A stretch of DNA of 64,000 nucleotides, taken from Sanderia malayensis. Its lineage: Eukaryota; Cnidaria; Scyphozoa; Semaeostomeae; Pelagiidae. The first letter of the stretch is position 1. Every line of letters starts with the position of its first letter. The notes under the pieces are model-generated. The model did not search any database and was not told the origin of the DNA. It saw only the letters and a list, made by a program, of their open reading frames with translations. A program made the position numbers and the translations under genes. Of this stretch, positions 33,105 through 43,357 are shown piece after piece. The DNA lies in contig RQOL01000861.1 in the NCBI GenBank assembly GCA_013076295.1, positions 1,302,001 through 1,366,000 of the forward strand. Direction: 5' to 3'.

Positions 33105-35813
33105 ATGTTTACACACGTCCAGTTGACAAAGAATTCGAATAAGAGAGTCAACTCAAGTCGAAGAAAGGAGGACAATGAAGAAAATTGTGATTTTGGAAAG
33201 ACGCTGAAGAAAAACGATAATTCTCAACAAAGAAGTCATCAAATTCAAGAAGTCGTGGATAGTAATTTTAACATGTCGGAGTGTGATAGCACGCAATTAA
33301 TGGACGAAGAAGATCTTAAATTGATCTGTTCCGAAGTGGTTGAAAATGTGAAAACGAAAACTGAGGCTCAACATGTTCCTGTTGGTGATGAAGGAAGTAT
33401 TGTTGATGGTGTGAATGGTGATCGTAATTATCAGTTTCGTGGGGCCGTTAACAATGAGCAGGTGTTGGATGAAAGGGTGGAGCAAAGACAAATGCCTAAA
33501 CTTGGTTCAACACTTTTTGATAATGCTCCTGGATTTGCCTATGTCAAGAAGTCACCAAAAGTGAAAAGAAACATGCCAAGCAATCCAAAGCCAAAGCCAG
33601 TGGAAACAAAACACGTGGACAATAAAAAATTACACGAAACTGAAGTGAATGATGTTATTGCAGATAAAAGTGCTGTTATCAGCTGGGTGAAGTTTGAAGA
33701 AAATGAAGATAATGGTGAGAAATTGCATGCTTCGTATTCCAGTTCTAAGCAGCAATTGTCTATAAATAAACACAGTGAGTGTACTGCTGTTGATGGCCAG
33801 TTTTTGAGGGAAAGTTCTGTTGAAGAAACTTCCTTAACATCTACTCCAGCTAAACAAATAAATTGGGTGTCATTTGAGAATGATGCTATTACAAAGCAGT
33901 TACCAGTGGGTAAAGGAGCTGTTACTGAATCAAAGGATGGTCAACACCCAGATGAACTTGACTATGAGAATAGAATTTCATCAAATATAGCATTACCATA
34001 CTTAAATACCCCATCTGCAATGCTGTCAAGATCCTTCATTTCAGATGTGTATGATATTCCAGATGATATTTCTGAGCCAAAGAAAGAAGTGTCTCTAGTC
34101 AGTATCAACAATGATTATCAGGATCGAGGTAAAGATATTTCCTCTGATCTTACAATTCATGATGATCGTGTATTGGGAAAGAAAGATGAAGTATTAGATG
34201 ATTTTGAAACTGATTCAAACTTTTCCGGTGAGATCTGTGATTTGAATAACCTGGAAAATGATAGTTTATTGCGTGATACGAGAAAGCCGTTTCCAAAAGA
34301 AGGCATCTTTCAAGCATCAAGCGCAAAACCAAAATGCAATCAGGAGACAAATGTGAGGACACCCAGCAGTGGGAAGAAAGTTGTTGTCAAAGAGGTCAGC
34401 TTTGATGAAAATAATACTGCTCCATTGCATGATTATCCTGCAGTATCAACTAAAACTGAGTGGATGTTTATGTACAGATATCCAGACAAGAAGAAAAAAC
34501 TTGGCTCCAGGAGATGGCTGCCTGTTAAGGTTGAAGTCAAGGATGATGCCATCAAAATTATCGGCCATTTGGGAAATGTGGAGATACTGAAAGAAATGCC
34601 TTTACATCAGTTCTTTGTTTTCACAATGCCCGTTTTGCACCAAGGTGAAGGTCAAGAGAAACTACATTCTGTCAAGCTGCAGTACGTGAAGTACAAGGAG
34701 ACAAGGAAACTTGCTTCAAAATTCCACTTGGAGCATATGCCATTTTACACCCCTGTGCTGAAGCTTGCATCAAGGGATCACAAAGCTTTGAAGGAGTTTG
34801 TTGATACAGTGGAAAATGTTGTGAGGAAGATAGAAACACACAGGGACAAAGGAATAACCCACAGACACGAAGAGATCTTTATTGACTGTGATGATATGTG
34901 CCAATACGAGCTGGATGGACACGGCAAGGTGAAGAGATACAACATTACTTGCCAGATTCGTCTTAGAGCTTTCATTACTGGTATTCCCAATCTCTACCTA
35001 TTTCTAAATGATATAACTGCCTACAACAAGCAGAAGTCTCGGAGAACAGACGGCAAACAGCCGAAAAGTAACAAGTGGATCCGGCTTGAGAGCACGGAGT
35101 ATCACCCGTCGGTGCAGGTAGCTGCCACAGAGACGGAAGGCGGCGTCGTGTTCAAGCCACCGGATGCGTGCAGTTTTGAACTGATGAGATTTCGGGCTCG
35201 AAACACCAGGGATGTGCCGATGGTTTTCAAGGCAGCCATCGATTTTACGACGACCAAGTCGTTTCAAATGAAAGCCGAGTGCAAAATCAGCGGAGATGGT
35301 AAGATGATGAAGTACAGGAGAAGTAATATTGTGGTGAGGTTTCCCATTCCGGCCACGTGGACATCGGTGTTCGTCAAATCCAGGAGTTTTGCGGGTCACA
35401 AGAAGTACGCTCAAGCTCGAGCTGACCAAAAGACGTTTGCATCGGGCATGGCTCGAACGCTGCGCTGTTACATGGAGATCAGTACCGGCGTCGCAAAGTA
35501 TGAACCAGAGTACTGTGCCGTGGTTTGGAGAATAGGAGATCTTCCAATTCTTGCGAGTGGTGTGCCCGCGGATGCGGTGCAAACATTCGATCTTCAAGTC
35601 AACTTGCCGTTTGAGATCGACCTGCCGAGAACGCACGAGTTTTATGCCGAAGTTGAATACGAAATACCGCACGCGGTTGGTTCGGAAATACAAATCCAAG
35701 AGGTACTGTTATCTGACGGACGCACGCCCGACAAATGGGTCTGCTATAGAGCTCTCTATTCGTACAAGGTTCTGATGAATGTTACAAACATGCACCGATT
35801 AGGGGACCTGTAA
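33105..35813 (+). CDS. STON2: stonin (endocytic AP-2/synaptotagmin adaptor), 902 residues, single exon
   Basis: Stonins link AP-2 to synaptotagmin-type cargo in clathrin-mediated endocytosis; the protein is cytosolic and recruited to the plasma membrane. Residues 1-450 are acidic and disordered and contain two WVxF motifs, SWVKFEE (W194) and NWVSFEN (W254), the type of peptide used by stonin 2 to bind the AP-2 alpha ear. Residues about 450-588 form the stonin homology domain (EWMFMYRYPDKKKKLGSRRW onward). Residues about 589-895 form the mu-homology domain, with EEIFIDCDD, DACSFELMRFRAR, VVRFPIP..W and ISTGVAKYEPEYCAVVWRI. Length matches human STON2. No NPF motif was seen. The start is an ATG with A at -3 and no better upstream candidate in frame, although a 5' non-coding exon may exist. 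STON1/STON2 is a vertebrate split, so the symbol is approximate. Confidence 0.93.
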   Translation: MFTHVQLTKNSNKRVNSSRRKEDNEENCDFGKTLKKNDNSQQRSHQIQEVVDSNFNMSECDSTQLMDEEDLKLICSEVVENVKTKTEAQHVPVGDEGSIVDGVNGDRNYQFRGAVNNEQVLDERVEQRQMPKLGSTLFDNAPGFAYVKKSPKVKRNMPSNPKPKPVETKHVDNKKLHETEVNDVIADKSAVISWVKFEENEDNGEKLHASYSSSKQQLSINKHSECTAVDGQFLRESSVEETSLTSTPAKQINWVSFENDAITKQLPVGKGAVTESKDGQHPDELDYENRISSNIALPYLNTPSAMLSRSFISDVYDIPDDISEPKKEVSLVSINNDYQDRGKDISSDLTIHDDRVLGKKDEVLDDFETDSNFSGEICDLNNLENDSLLRDTRKPFPKEGIFQASSAKPKCNQETNVRTPSSGKKVVVKEVSFDENNTAPLHDYPAVSTKTEWMFMYRYPDKKKKLGSRRWLPVKVEVKDDAIKIIGHLGNVEILKEMPLHQFFVFTMPVLHQGEGQEKLHSVKLQYVKYKETRKLASKFHLEHMPFYTPVLKLASRDHKALKEFVDTVENVVRKIETHRDKGITHRHEEIFIDCDDMCQYELDGHGKVKRYNITCQIRLRAFITGIPNLYLFLNDITAYNKQKSRRTDGKQPKSNKWIRLESTEYHPSVQVAATETEGGVVFKPPDACSFELMRFRARNTRDVPMVFKAAIDFTTTKSFQMKAECKISGDGKMMKYRRSNIVVRFPIPATWTSVFVKSRSFAGHKKYAQARADQKTFASGMARTLRCYMEISTGVAKYEPEYCAVVWRIGDLPILASGVPADAVQTFDLQVNLPFEIDLPRTHEFYAEVEYEIPHAVGSEIQIQEVLLSDGRTPDKWVCYRALYSYKVLMNVTNMHRLGDL

Positions 35814-37945
35814 CCCGATGGAAAACAATTTACGAACTGGTAAGATTGATGCTTGGTATATTTCTTATTTTATTTGTGCCGTATTTCCGCACCCTCTCGA
35901 GTAAACGCCTTTCTAAAAGGTGCTGGGATTGATAGACGCACTCGGGCGTTTAACCGAACAACACGGAATATTACAGTCTCGGTCCGACGGGGCGAAGTTG
36001 AAATTTCATAGAACATTTGCGTAATTGACACCCACGGGCATATTTGTATGTTTTATATGGACGTCTCTAACATATTTAGGGCTGAAACCAAAGGTTTTAC
36101 TGTTGTATTTAGCATTACTGGGAAGAAGGGCTGCCAGCTACATTCAACTCAATATATCTCTAGACTCTTAAGCAAGAAATATCTCGACGCGAAAGCGGTG
36201 ATATTCTGCTGTGATGACTCTATCAAACATCTCGTAGCTTTACCGCAACTGTTTCAGGCTGCTTCGTGCACCTGCTAAACTGATTACGCACTGATCTGTC
36301 GTAATCTTTGAGATTTCTGGTTTGAGGTCAAGTCGATGGGAATTTTCTTCTGCTCTCTTGGATATTGATTCATCGCTCAGCGCCATACCGCTGTCAGTAG
36401 TTTAATTATTTTCGTCATTATTATCAAATATGGTCATTAAAGTGGTCATAATCTCCTGCACCGTTAATTCCACATAACGGAGCCCCAGATAAAACAATTT
36501 GTTAGCATTATGAACTAAACATCTGGTTCCTGGCAATTCTTTGTCTCAGTGCAGTTTATCTCCGGTTTTCAGAACTCTTGGTATGGCATATTAGTTTTGG
36601 ATTTCCCCACAAGACTCGTCATAAAGGGACTCCTCTTTATATGTTTACCGTAGACCTTCGAATTGCCCCGCCTCCCCCCCACCTCGAGAAAGCACCCCCT
36701 CGGAATAAACCCTCATCCAAAATACCAAAAATAAATAATTCGGGCTAATTCGAGGATTTAGGCTATTGATAGTCTGTACAGACTACCAAGAGACAGTTGT
36801 TGGCGAAATTAAAAAGACGGGGTCCGTTTCTCTTTTTTACCATGTTTCCCCTTCAGCTCAAATATCTGTTTATCTTTCAGATGATGGCCTGATAAAACGC
36901 AACAACAGCGACAACCCAATACCTCCTTTTCGTTTTATTTTCTGGTTTGATCCGTATGAAATCTGACGACAACCTGGCGTGTGTTTACGGCGCATGTGAA
37001 CTAAGTCCGAAGTCACGATGGCAAGGATGGTCTTTCACACGCCCAAGTAAGATTTTCTGTTTTATACCACCCCCGTCTCAAACCATTCATATCAGTGAAA
37101 TGCATTATAATATAATCAATAAACGGGTGTTTTAAACATATCAAGAAATATAGATATATAATATAAATTATAGAATTATGAAGACATATAGAAATAAATT
37201 TAACTTTTTGTTTCCAAACTGCTAATAAAACTAACCAGGACTAACCTATTTATTATACGTTTTCGAATGTTCAAGATCAAATTTTATTGTTACAGATTCT
37301 TACATAACAGTTCAGATCTCAATCTCTGCATATTTTTTTCAAAGTATTGACCCAAATTATATTTATTTAATAATTTGAAGAGCTCTTCTTCGCTCTGAAT
37401 CATATTTATTAAAACTGACCCGTTCCAACAATATTGTTTGTAACTATTTATTCATTAAGATTTTATGGCAATATTGAATGCTTTTTGTCTTTGGATCGAC
37501 GCTTCTACCTCATGTGATGTTAGTGCTGCTGCCTCGTACCCATTCTTTAAAATGAGGCAGATGCAAAAGTCAAGCTAAACAAAGCTTAAAGGTGGGAGAT
37601 ACCTGATTACAGGTTACAGGTTCGACTCCTATGTATACCATATTGATCTTTAGTTCCTACAGCTTGTTATTTATACTTCAGCCGCTACCACTGGAGTTTG
37701 ACTATTTTAATGGACAATGTTTGAGTTCTGGCCAATTTTGCGTTCGGTTGTTGTAGTTATATCGTTCGTTTTTTTCTTTGCGAAATTCTGGGTCCACAGA
37801 TTGGTCAAGGTTTTAATGTAGTCTCTCAACATGGCAAAGGTTCTACCAGTTTCCTCACTATCTCAAAAACATCTCATATCCTATAAAGAATTTAAATCCA
37901 AGCAAAGTTCTCTATTCATTAATTCCAAGATGTGTTATCATTGAT
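35814..37945. other. intergenic region between stonin and GPCR
   Basis: The region includes the stonin 3' flank, a GGGCGTTTA repeat fragment near 35900-35960, and a degraded palindromic MITE around 36650-36765 (ACCGTAGACCTTCGAATTGC to ATTCGAGGATTTAGGCT). A B-box-like GGTTCGACTCC at about 37619 lacks a tRNA fold. The short ORF at 36048-36278 has no recognisable homology. Confidence 0.4.
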
Positions 37946-38935
37946 CTACTGGTTTCCATTTCGACGGAACATTCCCTTGATCCTGGCTCTTATTCCCCGA
38001 TTTCTTGCGTTGTATATTATCGGATTCAATGTCGAATTCAGGTATCCAATCAGAAGGCACCAGTGATAAACTGACGTATTGACATCTTTTCCGTTCCTGT
38101 ACATTTCTCTTCTCAGAACGAGGATACTCAAAAATGGCGCCCAGCAGAGGAAAAACGTTACATTTATAATAAAAAAGCTCTTTGCCAGGTGCATATGGAA
38201 GCTAATCCCAGGATTTGTTTGGGATGTTTTCTTTCGCTCAACGCCAGGCCGATCCGCGCGGCCTTCAGCGCAACTACTCTGTGGTCCGGCCATGCCGTGC
38301 GATTTTACCGCTTTCGACTGCTTAGCTACCGTGCGAAAAATAAGCGAATACAAACAGACCATCATGACGAAGCTGAACGCCGCTGTGCCGACCATGATCA
38401 AGTCCATAAAACGAGTATTGATATCTGCTACGAATAAAGCGGCGAGCGTTGCCGCGATAATCCAGAATATCGCGACGGCAGCTGCGATGCGGCGACCCCT
38501 CATCATCCATAATTTGTATTTATTGAAATGAACAATCCTTAAATATCTATCAATGCACAATAGAACCAAGAGTAGAATCGACGCTGAGCAACAGAATGCT
38601 ATAACGAATCCAACAGCCATATCAAAACTGCAATTTGCATCGTCGTTTATGTCGTACCACAGAACGTACGCGCTCAACGGACCCGCCAAACCGCCGACGA
38701 GCAGATCCGCGACGCACAGGTTGACGACGAGCAGGTTCGACTGCGTTCGCAATTGCCGCGTCGTAAGTATCGCGATCACGACCAACAGATTGCCTGACAT
38801 GGAGAATAAACTGCATAAGCTGTAACTGCAACCGAGAACCCATCTTTCGTGAATGTTCATGTCAACTGTCGATGGCCATTTCACACACCTTGATGATGGC
38901 GATGAAACGTTCATTGTATTGTTATTTTGCCACAT
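37946..38935 (-). CDS. class A (rhodopsin-like) GPCR, single exon, 329 residues
   Basis: Seven membrane spans with class A landmarks: GNLLVV in TM1, NLCVADLLVG in TM2, IDRYLRI after TM3, a conserved Trp in TM4, FFLCWAPF in TM6 and NSTLNPIIYNARNR in TM7. The second extracellular loop is very short and lacks the usual cysteine, and TM5 lacks the usual proline. Both are traits of the melanocortin/adenosine/cannabinoid-like (MECA) group and of the intronless expansions in cnidarians. The N-terminus is short with an early N-x-S site (NVSS), and the C-tail is short and basic (RIKGMFRRNGNQ). The ligand cannot be inferred. ATG at 38935, stop at 37946. Confidence 0.88.
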   Translation of the reverse strand: MWQNNNTMNVSSPSSRCVKWPSTVDMNIHERWVLGCSYSLCSLFSMSGNLLVVIAILTTRQLRTQSNLLVVNLCVADLLVGGLAGPLSAYVLWYDINDDANCSFDMAVGFVIAFCCSASILLLVLLCIDRYLRIVHFNKYKLWMMRGRRIAAAVAIFWIIAATLAALFVADINTRFMDLIMVGTAAFSFVMMVCLYSLIFRTVAKQSKAVKSHGMAGPQSSCAEGRADRPGVERKKTSQTNPGISFHMHLAKSFFIINVTFFLCWAPFLSILVLRREMYRNGKDVNTSVYHWCLLIGYLNSTLNPIIYNARNRGIRARIKGMFRRNGNQ

Positions 38936-39980
38936 CTTACCTCGTTCTGTCTGTCACTTTCGAAGTTGATGAATGCCAAGCGGAAGGAAACTTTTAGGCC
39001 AAATGTAGAAAAAGTAAAGGAATGCTTCTGAGTTGTTCTGCTGTTTATTTCGATACTCAAATCCGCCAATAATCATAAATATTATCTTCTGTACCAGGCC
39101 AAGGCTCAGGCTATAGGCTATGCCAGAAGGTCTTGAACATGGAAGAGCTTCTTGTTTGTGCAATGCAAATGTCACCACCTCTTGCTTCGCTCTTGTATTC
39201 CGTACCAAGTCAATGTTGTCACTTTTTTTAACACTTGCACTGTCATCTAACTTTGTTGCAACACGATCCTAAAACGGAAGCTGTTATTTATTTCTTTTTC
39301 CAATATTTACTTCTTTTCCAATCTGATTTGAAATTGATCTGTATTTGAACCAGTGAGCATGAGCAGGCAGGGGCACATTTAATCACAGTCAATAAAACAA
39401 GAACACACGTTTGGAAGTAAGTTTGTTCAGGATTTTGTTACTTGTATAATATCCAGGTTCCATTAATGCCACTATGAAAGCTGAATGAAATCTGTGATAG
39501 CTTACTTAGCGACTCTACTCCGCTCTCGCTCGCCACGAAGACAAATGACCAGATTTCCCTTCTGAAAGAAAATCTGCGCATGATATACATATGTATTGCA
39601 TCTCACAAAAAAACAACTTGTCGTTGTTTACCGTTGACTTATCCAACTGTTTATGCATATTATAATTTCGTAGTCTATTTCATCGAATGGGAAGAATTTT
39701 AATTTATCACCTGGTGATGAAAGTCAATATTTTGCAAGAAATGCGAAATAATCTCGCAAGCCCTGTTGTGATTTTATTGTTGGTGCTCGATTGCTATTTG
39801 TCGTGTCTTTCTTCACATCGTGGAATCATGCATTGATTTGTTAAATCCATTAAATTTGATTTGATATTTCGTACGTTTGTTTGCACATCCAAAAAATTGC
39901 TTTGAAAGATACTTGAAAGCACTAAAAAAGTCCAGACTTCTATTTTACGACATGACAGGGAGAGGCTGGGAAAAGGGGAG

Positions 39981-40098
39981 ATACCGTAATGCTTCGATTA
40001 AACGCTCGTGCGTTTATTAAAATTGTTATTATTTTAGGGGGCATCTATTCGAGGAGGGTTTAATAGAGGGGGCGTTTATTTTAAAAAATTTACGATAT
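39981..40098. mobile_element. short palindromic MITE
   Basis: Ends ATACCGTAATGCTTCGATTA and, inverted, ATATCGTAAATTTTTTAAAA. Inner blocks AAACGCTCGTGCGTTTATTA and GAGGGGGCGTTTATTTTA. It belongs to the same broad TTAAACGC/AATAAGCC repeat group seen elsewhere. Confidence 0.65.
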
Positions 40099-40148
40099 TA
40101 TAATAAGGAGGCCTTTGATGGCTGAGGTTGAGCCATTGGCCTTAGGGT

Positions 40149-40952
40149 CAGTGGCGTAGATACAGGGGGGGCATGGGGGGGCGACCGCCCCCCCACCAGA
40201 GCTTCCGAGCCATTTTGTCGGAAAATTTAAGATTTTGTCGGAAGGTTTTCGAAAATGATCTTAAAGGACAGTTTGAAAACATTTTCAAATTGCTAATCGT
40301 AAAATAAACTTAAAATAGGATCCTAAGCCATTTTGAGACCTCAGAAATGACAAAATCCCGAGAGCTTCCGGGGGCCTCGCCCCCTGGACCCCTACCAGGG
40401 CACTGCCCTGGACCCACTGGGGGGCTTACAGCGTCCCCAGACCCCCAGCTGGGTGGTATTGCGTGGGTGCCTTCGGCACGTCATGTTTCCCTACAACAGC
40501 AAGACACAATTTTTAAAAATTTTTTGCCCGCCCGGGAAAAATCCCCCCCCCACTTTTTTAGAGCTGGCGCCGCCACTGGCGTGGATCTCCATCAATTGCG
40601 AAACAGTGGCAAACTTGCCATTAAGAAAGATGCAAGAACCCTTTCTTGAAGCAAAAACAAGAAAACTTGTCAATTAAACTATTCATCATTTGTTTTCGAT
40701 GTTTTATTTTGATTTTTGTTCTGTTGTAACCTTTTAAAAATGATAATCACCAAAACATTTCATTTCCCGATTCTTGTTTTTCTCAACTAACTGTCATCTT
40801 TCATGTTTAAACTCTGTGTATATTCAGAAACGTCTTATCGAAGAATTTCCTAAATTCGGGCGTGCCCCCGTGGACACGCCCAAAAGACACACCTTTTTGT
40901 CGGAAAATTTTGGTCTTTGCCCCCCCGCTAAATATTTCTATCTACGCCACTG
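40149..40952. mobile_element. chimeric hAT transposon inserted in satellite, 8-bp target duplication
   Basis: Ends CAGTGGCGTAGATA and TCTACGCCACTG are inverse. The target duplication CTTAGGGT (40141-40148 and 40953-40960) is exact and lies within the satellite's TTAGGG block. From about 40319 to 40578 it contains the GC-rich end of the other hAT family (GGATCCTAAGCCATTTTGAG to GGCGCCGCCACTG) in the opposite orientation to the 29.7-kb copy, with only one terminus, so one element has captured or received another. No transposase. The plus ORFs here are repeat-derived. Confidence 0.92.
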
Positions 40953-41672
40953 CTTAGGGTTAGGGTTAGCCTATGCGCAGAAGAAAGGCTGTCAGGATGC
41001 GCAGCAGAGTAAGTATTTTTACTGCGCAGGAGCATATATGACGTAATTGTGTCCTAATGGTTTAGGCATTAGACTTAGGGTTAGGGTTAGCCTTTGCGGA
41101 GGAGAAAGGTGGTCAGGATGCGCAGCAGCGCAAATATTGGTGCTGCTCAGGAGCGTGTATGACGTAATGGTGTCTTAATGGCTGAGTCATTGGCCTTTAG
41201 GATTAGGGTGGGTTAGCCTCTACGGAGGAGAAAGGTGGTCAGGATGCGCAGCAGCGCAAATATTGGTGCTGCTCAGGAGCGTATATGACGTAATGGTGTC
41301 TTAATGGCTGAGTCATTGGCCTTAGGGTTAGGGTTAGCCTTTGCGGAGGAAAAAGGCTGTCAGGATGCGCAGCAGAGTAAGTATTTTACTGCGCAGGAGC
41401 ATATATGACGTAATGGAGCCCTAATGGTTTAGGCATTAGCCTTAGGGTTAGGGTTAGGGTTAGCCTATGCGGAGGAGAAAGGTGGTCAGGATGCGCAGCA
41501 GCGCAAATATTGGTGCTGCGCAGGAGCGTCTATGACGTAATGTTGTCTTAATGGCTGAGGCATTGGCTTTAGGGTTAGGGTTAGCCTATGAGGGGGAGAA
41601 AGGTGGTCAGGATGCGCAGCAGCATAAATATTAGTACTGCGCAGAAGCGTATATGACGTAATGGTGTCTTAC
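40953..41672 (+). repeat. 121-126-bp satellite with telomere-like TTAGGG block, six units
   Basis: Anchor GGATGCGCAGCAG occurs at 40995, 41116, 41242, 41363, 41489 and 41610, giving periods of 121, 126, 121, 126 and 121. Each unit has GGTTAGGGTTAGCC, GCGCAGGAGC(A/G)T and TATGACGTAATGG. Two unit types differ at AGAGTAAGTATTTTACTGC versus AGCGCAAATATTGGTGCTGC. A partial unit (about 40114-40148) lies left of the hAT insertion, so the array originally extended through it. Confidence 0.93.
41039..41661 (+). promoter_or_regulatory. six TGACGTAA (CREB/ATF-type) sites, one per satellite unit
   Basis: Exact TGACGTAA occurs at 41039, 41160, 41286, 41406, 41533 and 41654, always the same orientation. 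The last is 92 bp upstream of the ATG of the following gene. The octamer is a standard CRE/ATF-type binding sequence. Whether it acts here is inference. A cluster this regular could be a real promoter module or just a passenger in the satellite. Confidence 0.45.
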
Positions 41673-41752
41673 GCACATTTGCCGATAGTCTTGATCTCGA
41701 AGCTAAAGTTGGTAAAGGAGGGAGGGTAAACGTGAAACCGCTCGTGTCCAAA

Positions 41753-42682
41753 ATGGCGCTGTCACGTTTCTTTGCCAGCAGATTTCTGCTTCCGAATTTA
41801 TGCCACGTGCAATCATCGAGGGGATATACTTTTATCAAAAAGAGACTTGTGAGCATGGAAGAGTATTTGAAAATGTCTAGAACTTCGGGTGCAGATTACA
41901 GCTCCATTTTGAAGCGATTAAACCTTCGAGAAGAGTGGCCTAATTTCCAAGGTACAACTGCAGAAGTCCAGTTGCTGAGAAACCTGAACGTCCAGCTTGA
42001 ATACAAGTACATCAGACACGGTAAAAGCTTCCCAACGTATTATCGCATTGATTTAATGAAGCAGAGACTAGAATACATGTCTACAATGGGAATGACACCG
42101 AGAGAGAAGATCAAACTTTTAAAACGCAAACCTCCTGTGTTGATCCTATGTGAGCACCAAGTCTTTGACAGCAGTGGTATGGTATATTTGAGGGGAATAG
42201 CCAGGGATGGACTTGATTTCAATTACGTCTTCTATCCAGCATTTCCACGTGTTGCATGCAAGAAACCGTTTCTCGAGAGCCGTCTTGAGAGTATCTGTGA
42301 AGAATTAAAAGCAGACAAGGAGAGAATTTTGAAAATGGTCATGAGTATCCCTTGTTTTTCAATCAGGGCTAACAGCTGGGATAAATACCAAGACAAAACC
42401 ATTTGCTTGCATAGAAGGACTCTACCAGAAGCATATGATGTTGATTCACATACTTTTGAGATCCTTCCCCCAATTTACTCTGGTCTAGGGCATTTTCATT
42501 TGCTTGATCAACTTCAACCAGATATTAAGATCCCTGATTTGGCTGGCAATCAACTCTCAGATTTGTTAGATTTATCTTATACATCATATAATGGAAAAGG
42601 GAAACCAGAGGACTATACGGAATTCATGAACAGGGCATACAAAGAAGAAAAAAAGTACAATCCACCAAAGAAATACAAATAA
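41753..42682 (+). CDS. probable mitochondrial protein of unknown family, 309 residues, intronless
   Basis: The ATG at 41753 has A at -3 and G at +4; an upstream GTG in frame is not a likely start. The N-terminus MALSRFFASRFLLPNLCHVQ is Arg/Ser/Leu-rich without acids, typical of a mitochondrial presequence. The body is helical and charged. Segments such as MGMTPREKIKLLKRKPPVLI and ELKADKERILKMVMSIPC resemble mTERF-type repeats (LG....EI..LL...P.IL), but the match is loose. The C-terminus is Lys-rich (YKEEKKYNPPKKYK). It could be an mTERF-like or mitoribosome-associated factor. The family is not recognised with confidence. It is convergent with the LGR gene. Confidence 0.72.
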   Translation: MALSRFFASRFLLPNLCHVQSSRGYTFIKKRLVSMEEYLKMSRTSGADYSSILKRLNLREEWPNFQGTTAEVQLLRNLNVQLEYKYIRHGKSFPTYYRIDLMKQRLEYMSTMGMTPREKIKLLKRKPPVLILCEHQVFDSSGMVYLRGIARDGLDFNYVFYPAFPRVACKKPFLESRLESICEELKADKERILKMVMSIPCFSIRANSWDKYQDKTICLHRRTLPEAYDVDSHTFEILPPIYSGLGHFHLLDQLQPDIKIPDLAGNQLSDLLDLSYTSYNGKGKPEDYTEFMNRAYKEEKKYNPPKKYK

Positions 42683-42887
42683 GAATTTGTCATTTTTCTT
42701 ATTATATTAGTTCTGACTATAGTTCAGCAGAATACAGAATAATCTGGTTGTTTTATTATATATTATTTGCCACAAACACAAATGTAGCATGGTTTTAACC
42801 TAATCACAAGTTCATTGGTTCCAGCAAGTGTTTGGTTCAATTGGATGAGCTAACACAGCCTTGTAGCTGATGGCTATTATAAATTCA

Positions 42888-42893
42888 AATAAA
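42888..42893 (+). terminator. candidate poly(A) signal
   Basis: AATAAA lies about 205 bp after the stop of the mitochondrial-protein gene, the first canonical hexamer downstream on this strand. Confidence 0.45.
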
Positions 42894-43332
42894 TAAGGTC
42901 TTTCTATTTTAATCTCAACCAACCTGTTAGCTAATTAAAAAACATAAAATCTCAGATAAAATTAATTTGACTTACATCTGGGAATATTATTACAATTACA
43001 ATCCCAATAGGGGGACACACATGATATATCTCAATATAATCTATTTTATATACACAACCTTAAAATCATTGTCTTTAGAGGCTTTTTCAAATTACAATGG
43101 AATCCTGATATGACAAACCATGAACAAACTCCAAGGTTCCTTAAACTGTTTAAAAAAGCCAGGTGGAAAAATGTTCCTGCTGATGTCTGGCTAGTGCTCT
43201 ACTTCATTTCAATCAACCAATTAATGCCCTATTTCAACCTCAGCTTTTCTCCCTATTCAATCAACGAACTCTTCATTTAACATGAAATTTTACCGTTTTT
43301 TCATGGTTTGTTATAACGATTTTCCACTCTAA

Positions 43333-43338
43333 TTTATT
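43333..43338 (-). terminator. candidate poly(A) signal of the LGR gene
   Basis: AATAAA on the minus strand lies only 20 bp past the stop codon. If used, the 3' UTR would be very short, so a later site is possible. Confidence 0.3.
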
Positions 43339-43357
43339 TATCAAAGCAAAAAATGTG

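Larger units (their letters stand above)
38936..41752. other. intergenic region with MITE, hAT and satellite
   Basis: 38.9-39.97 kb is plain sequence. After that come a MITE (39981-40098), a hAT element (40149-40952) and a satellite (40953-41672) that reaches almost to the next gene. Confidence 0.5.
42683..43357. other. convergent 3' intergenic region
   Basis: This 675-bp gap separates two tail-to-tail genes and must contain both 3' UTRs. Nothing else is recognisable. Confidence 0.5.

Noticed and set aside
35004..35699. 231-codon ORF on the minus strand
   Set aside because: It lies wholly antisense to the stonin mu-homology domain and shows no family similarity.
36048..36278. 76-codon plus ORF after stonin
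   Set aside because: It has no homology or splice support; it probably lies in the stonin 3' flank.
37600..37640. GGTTCGACTCC as a tRNA T arm
   Set aside because: The stem is incomplete and no acceptor or D arm lies upstream.
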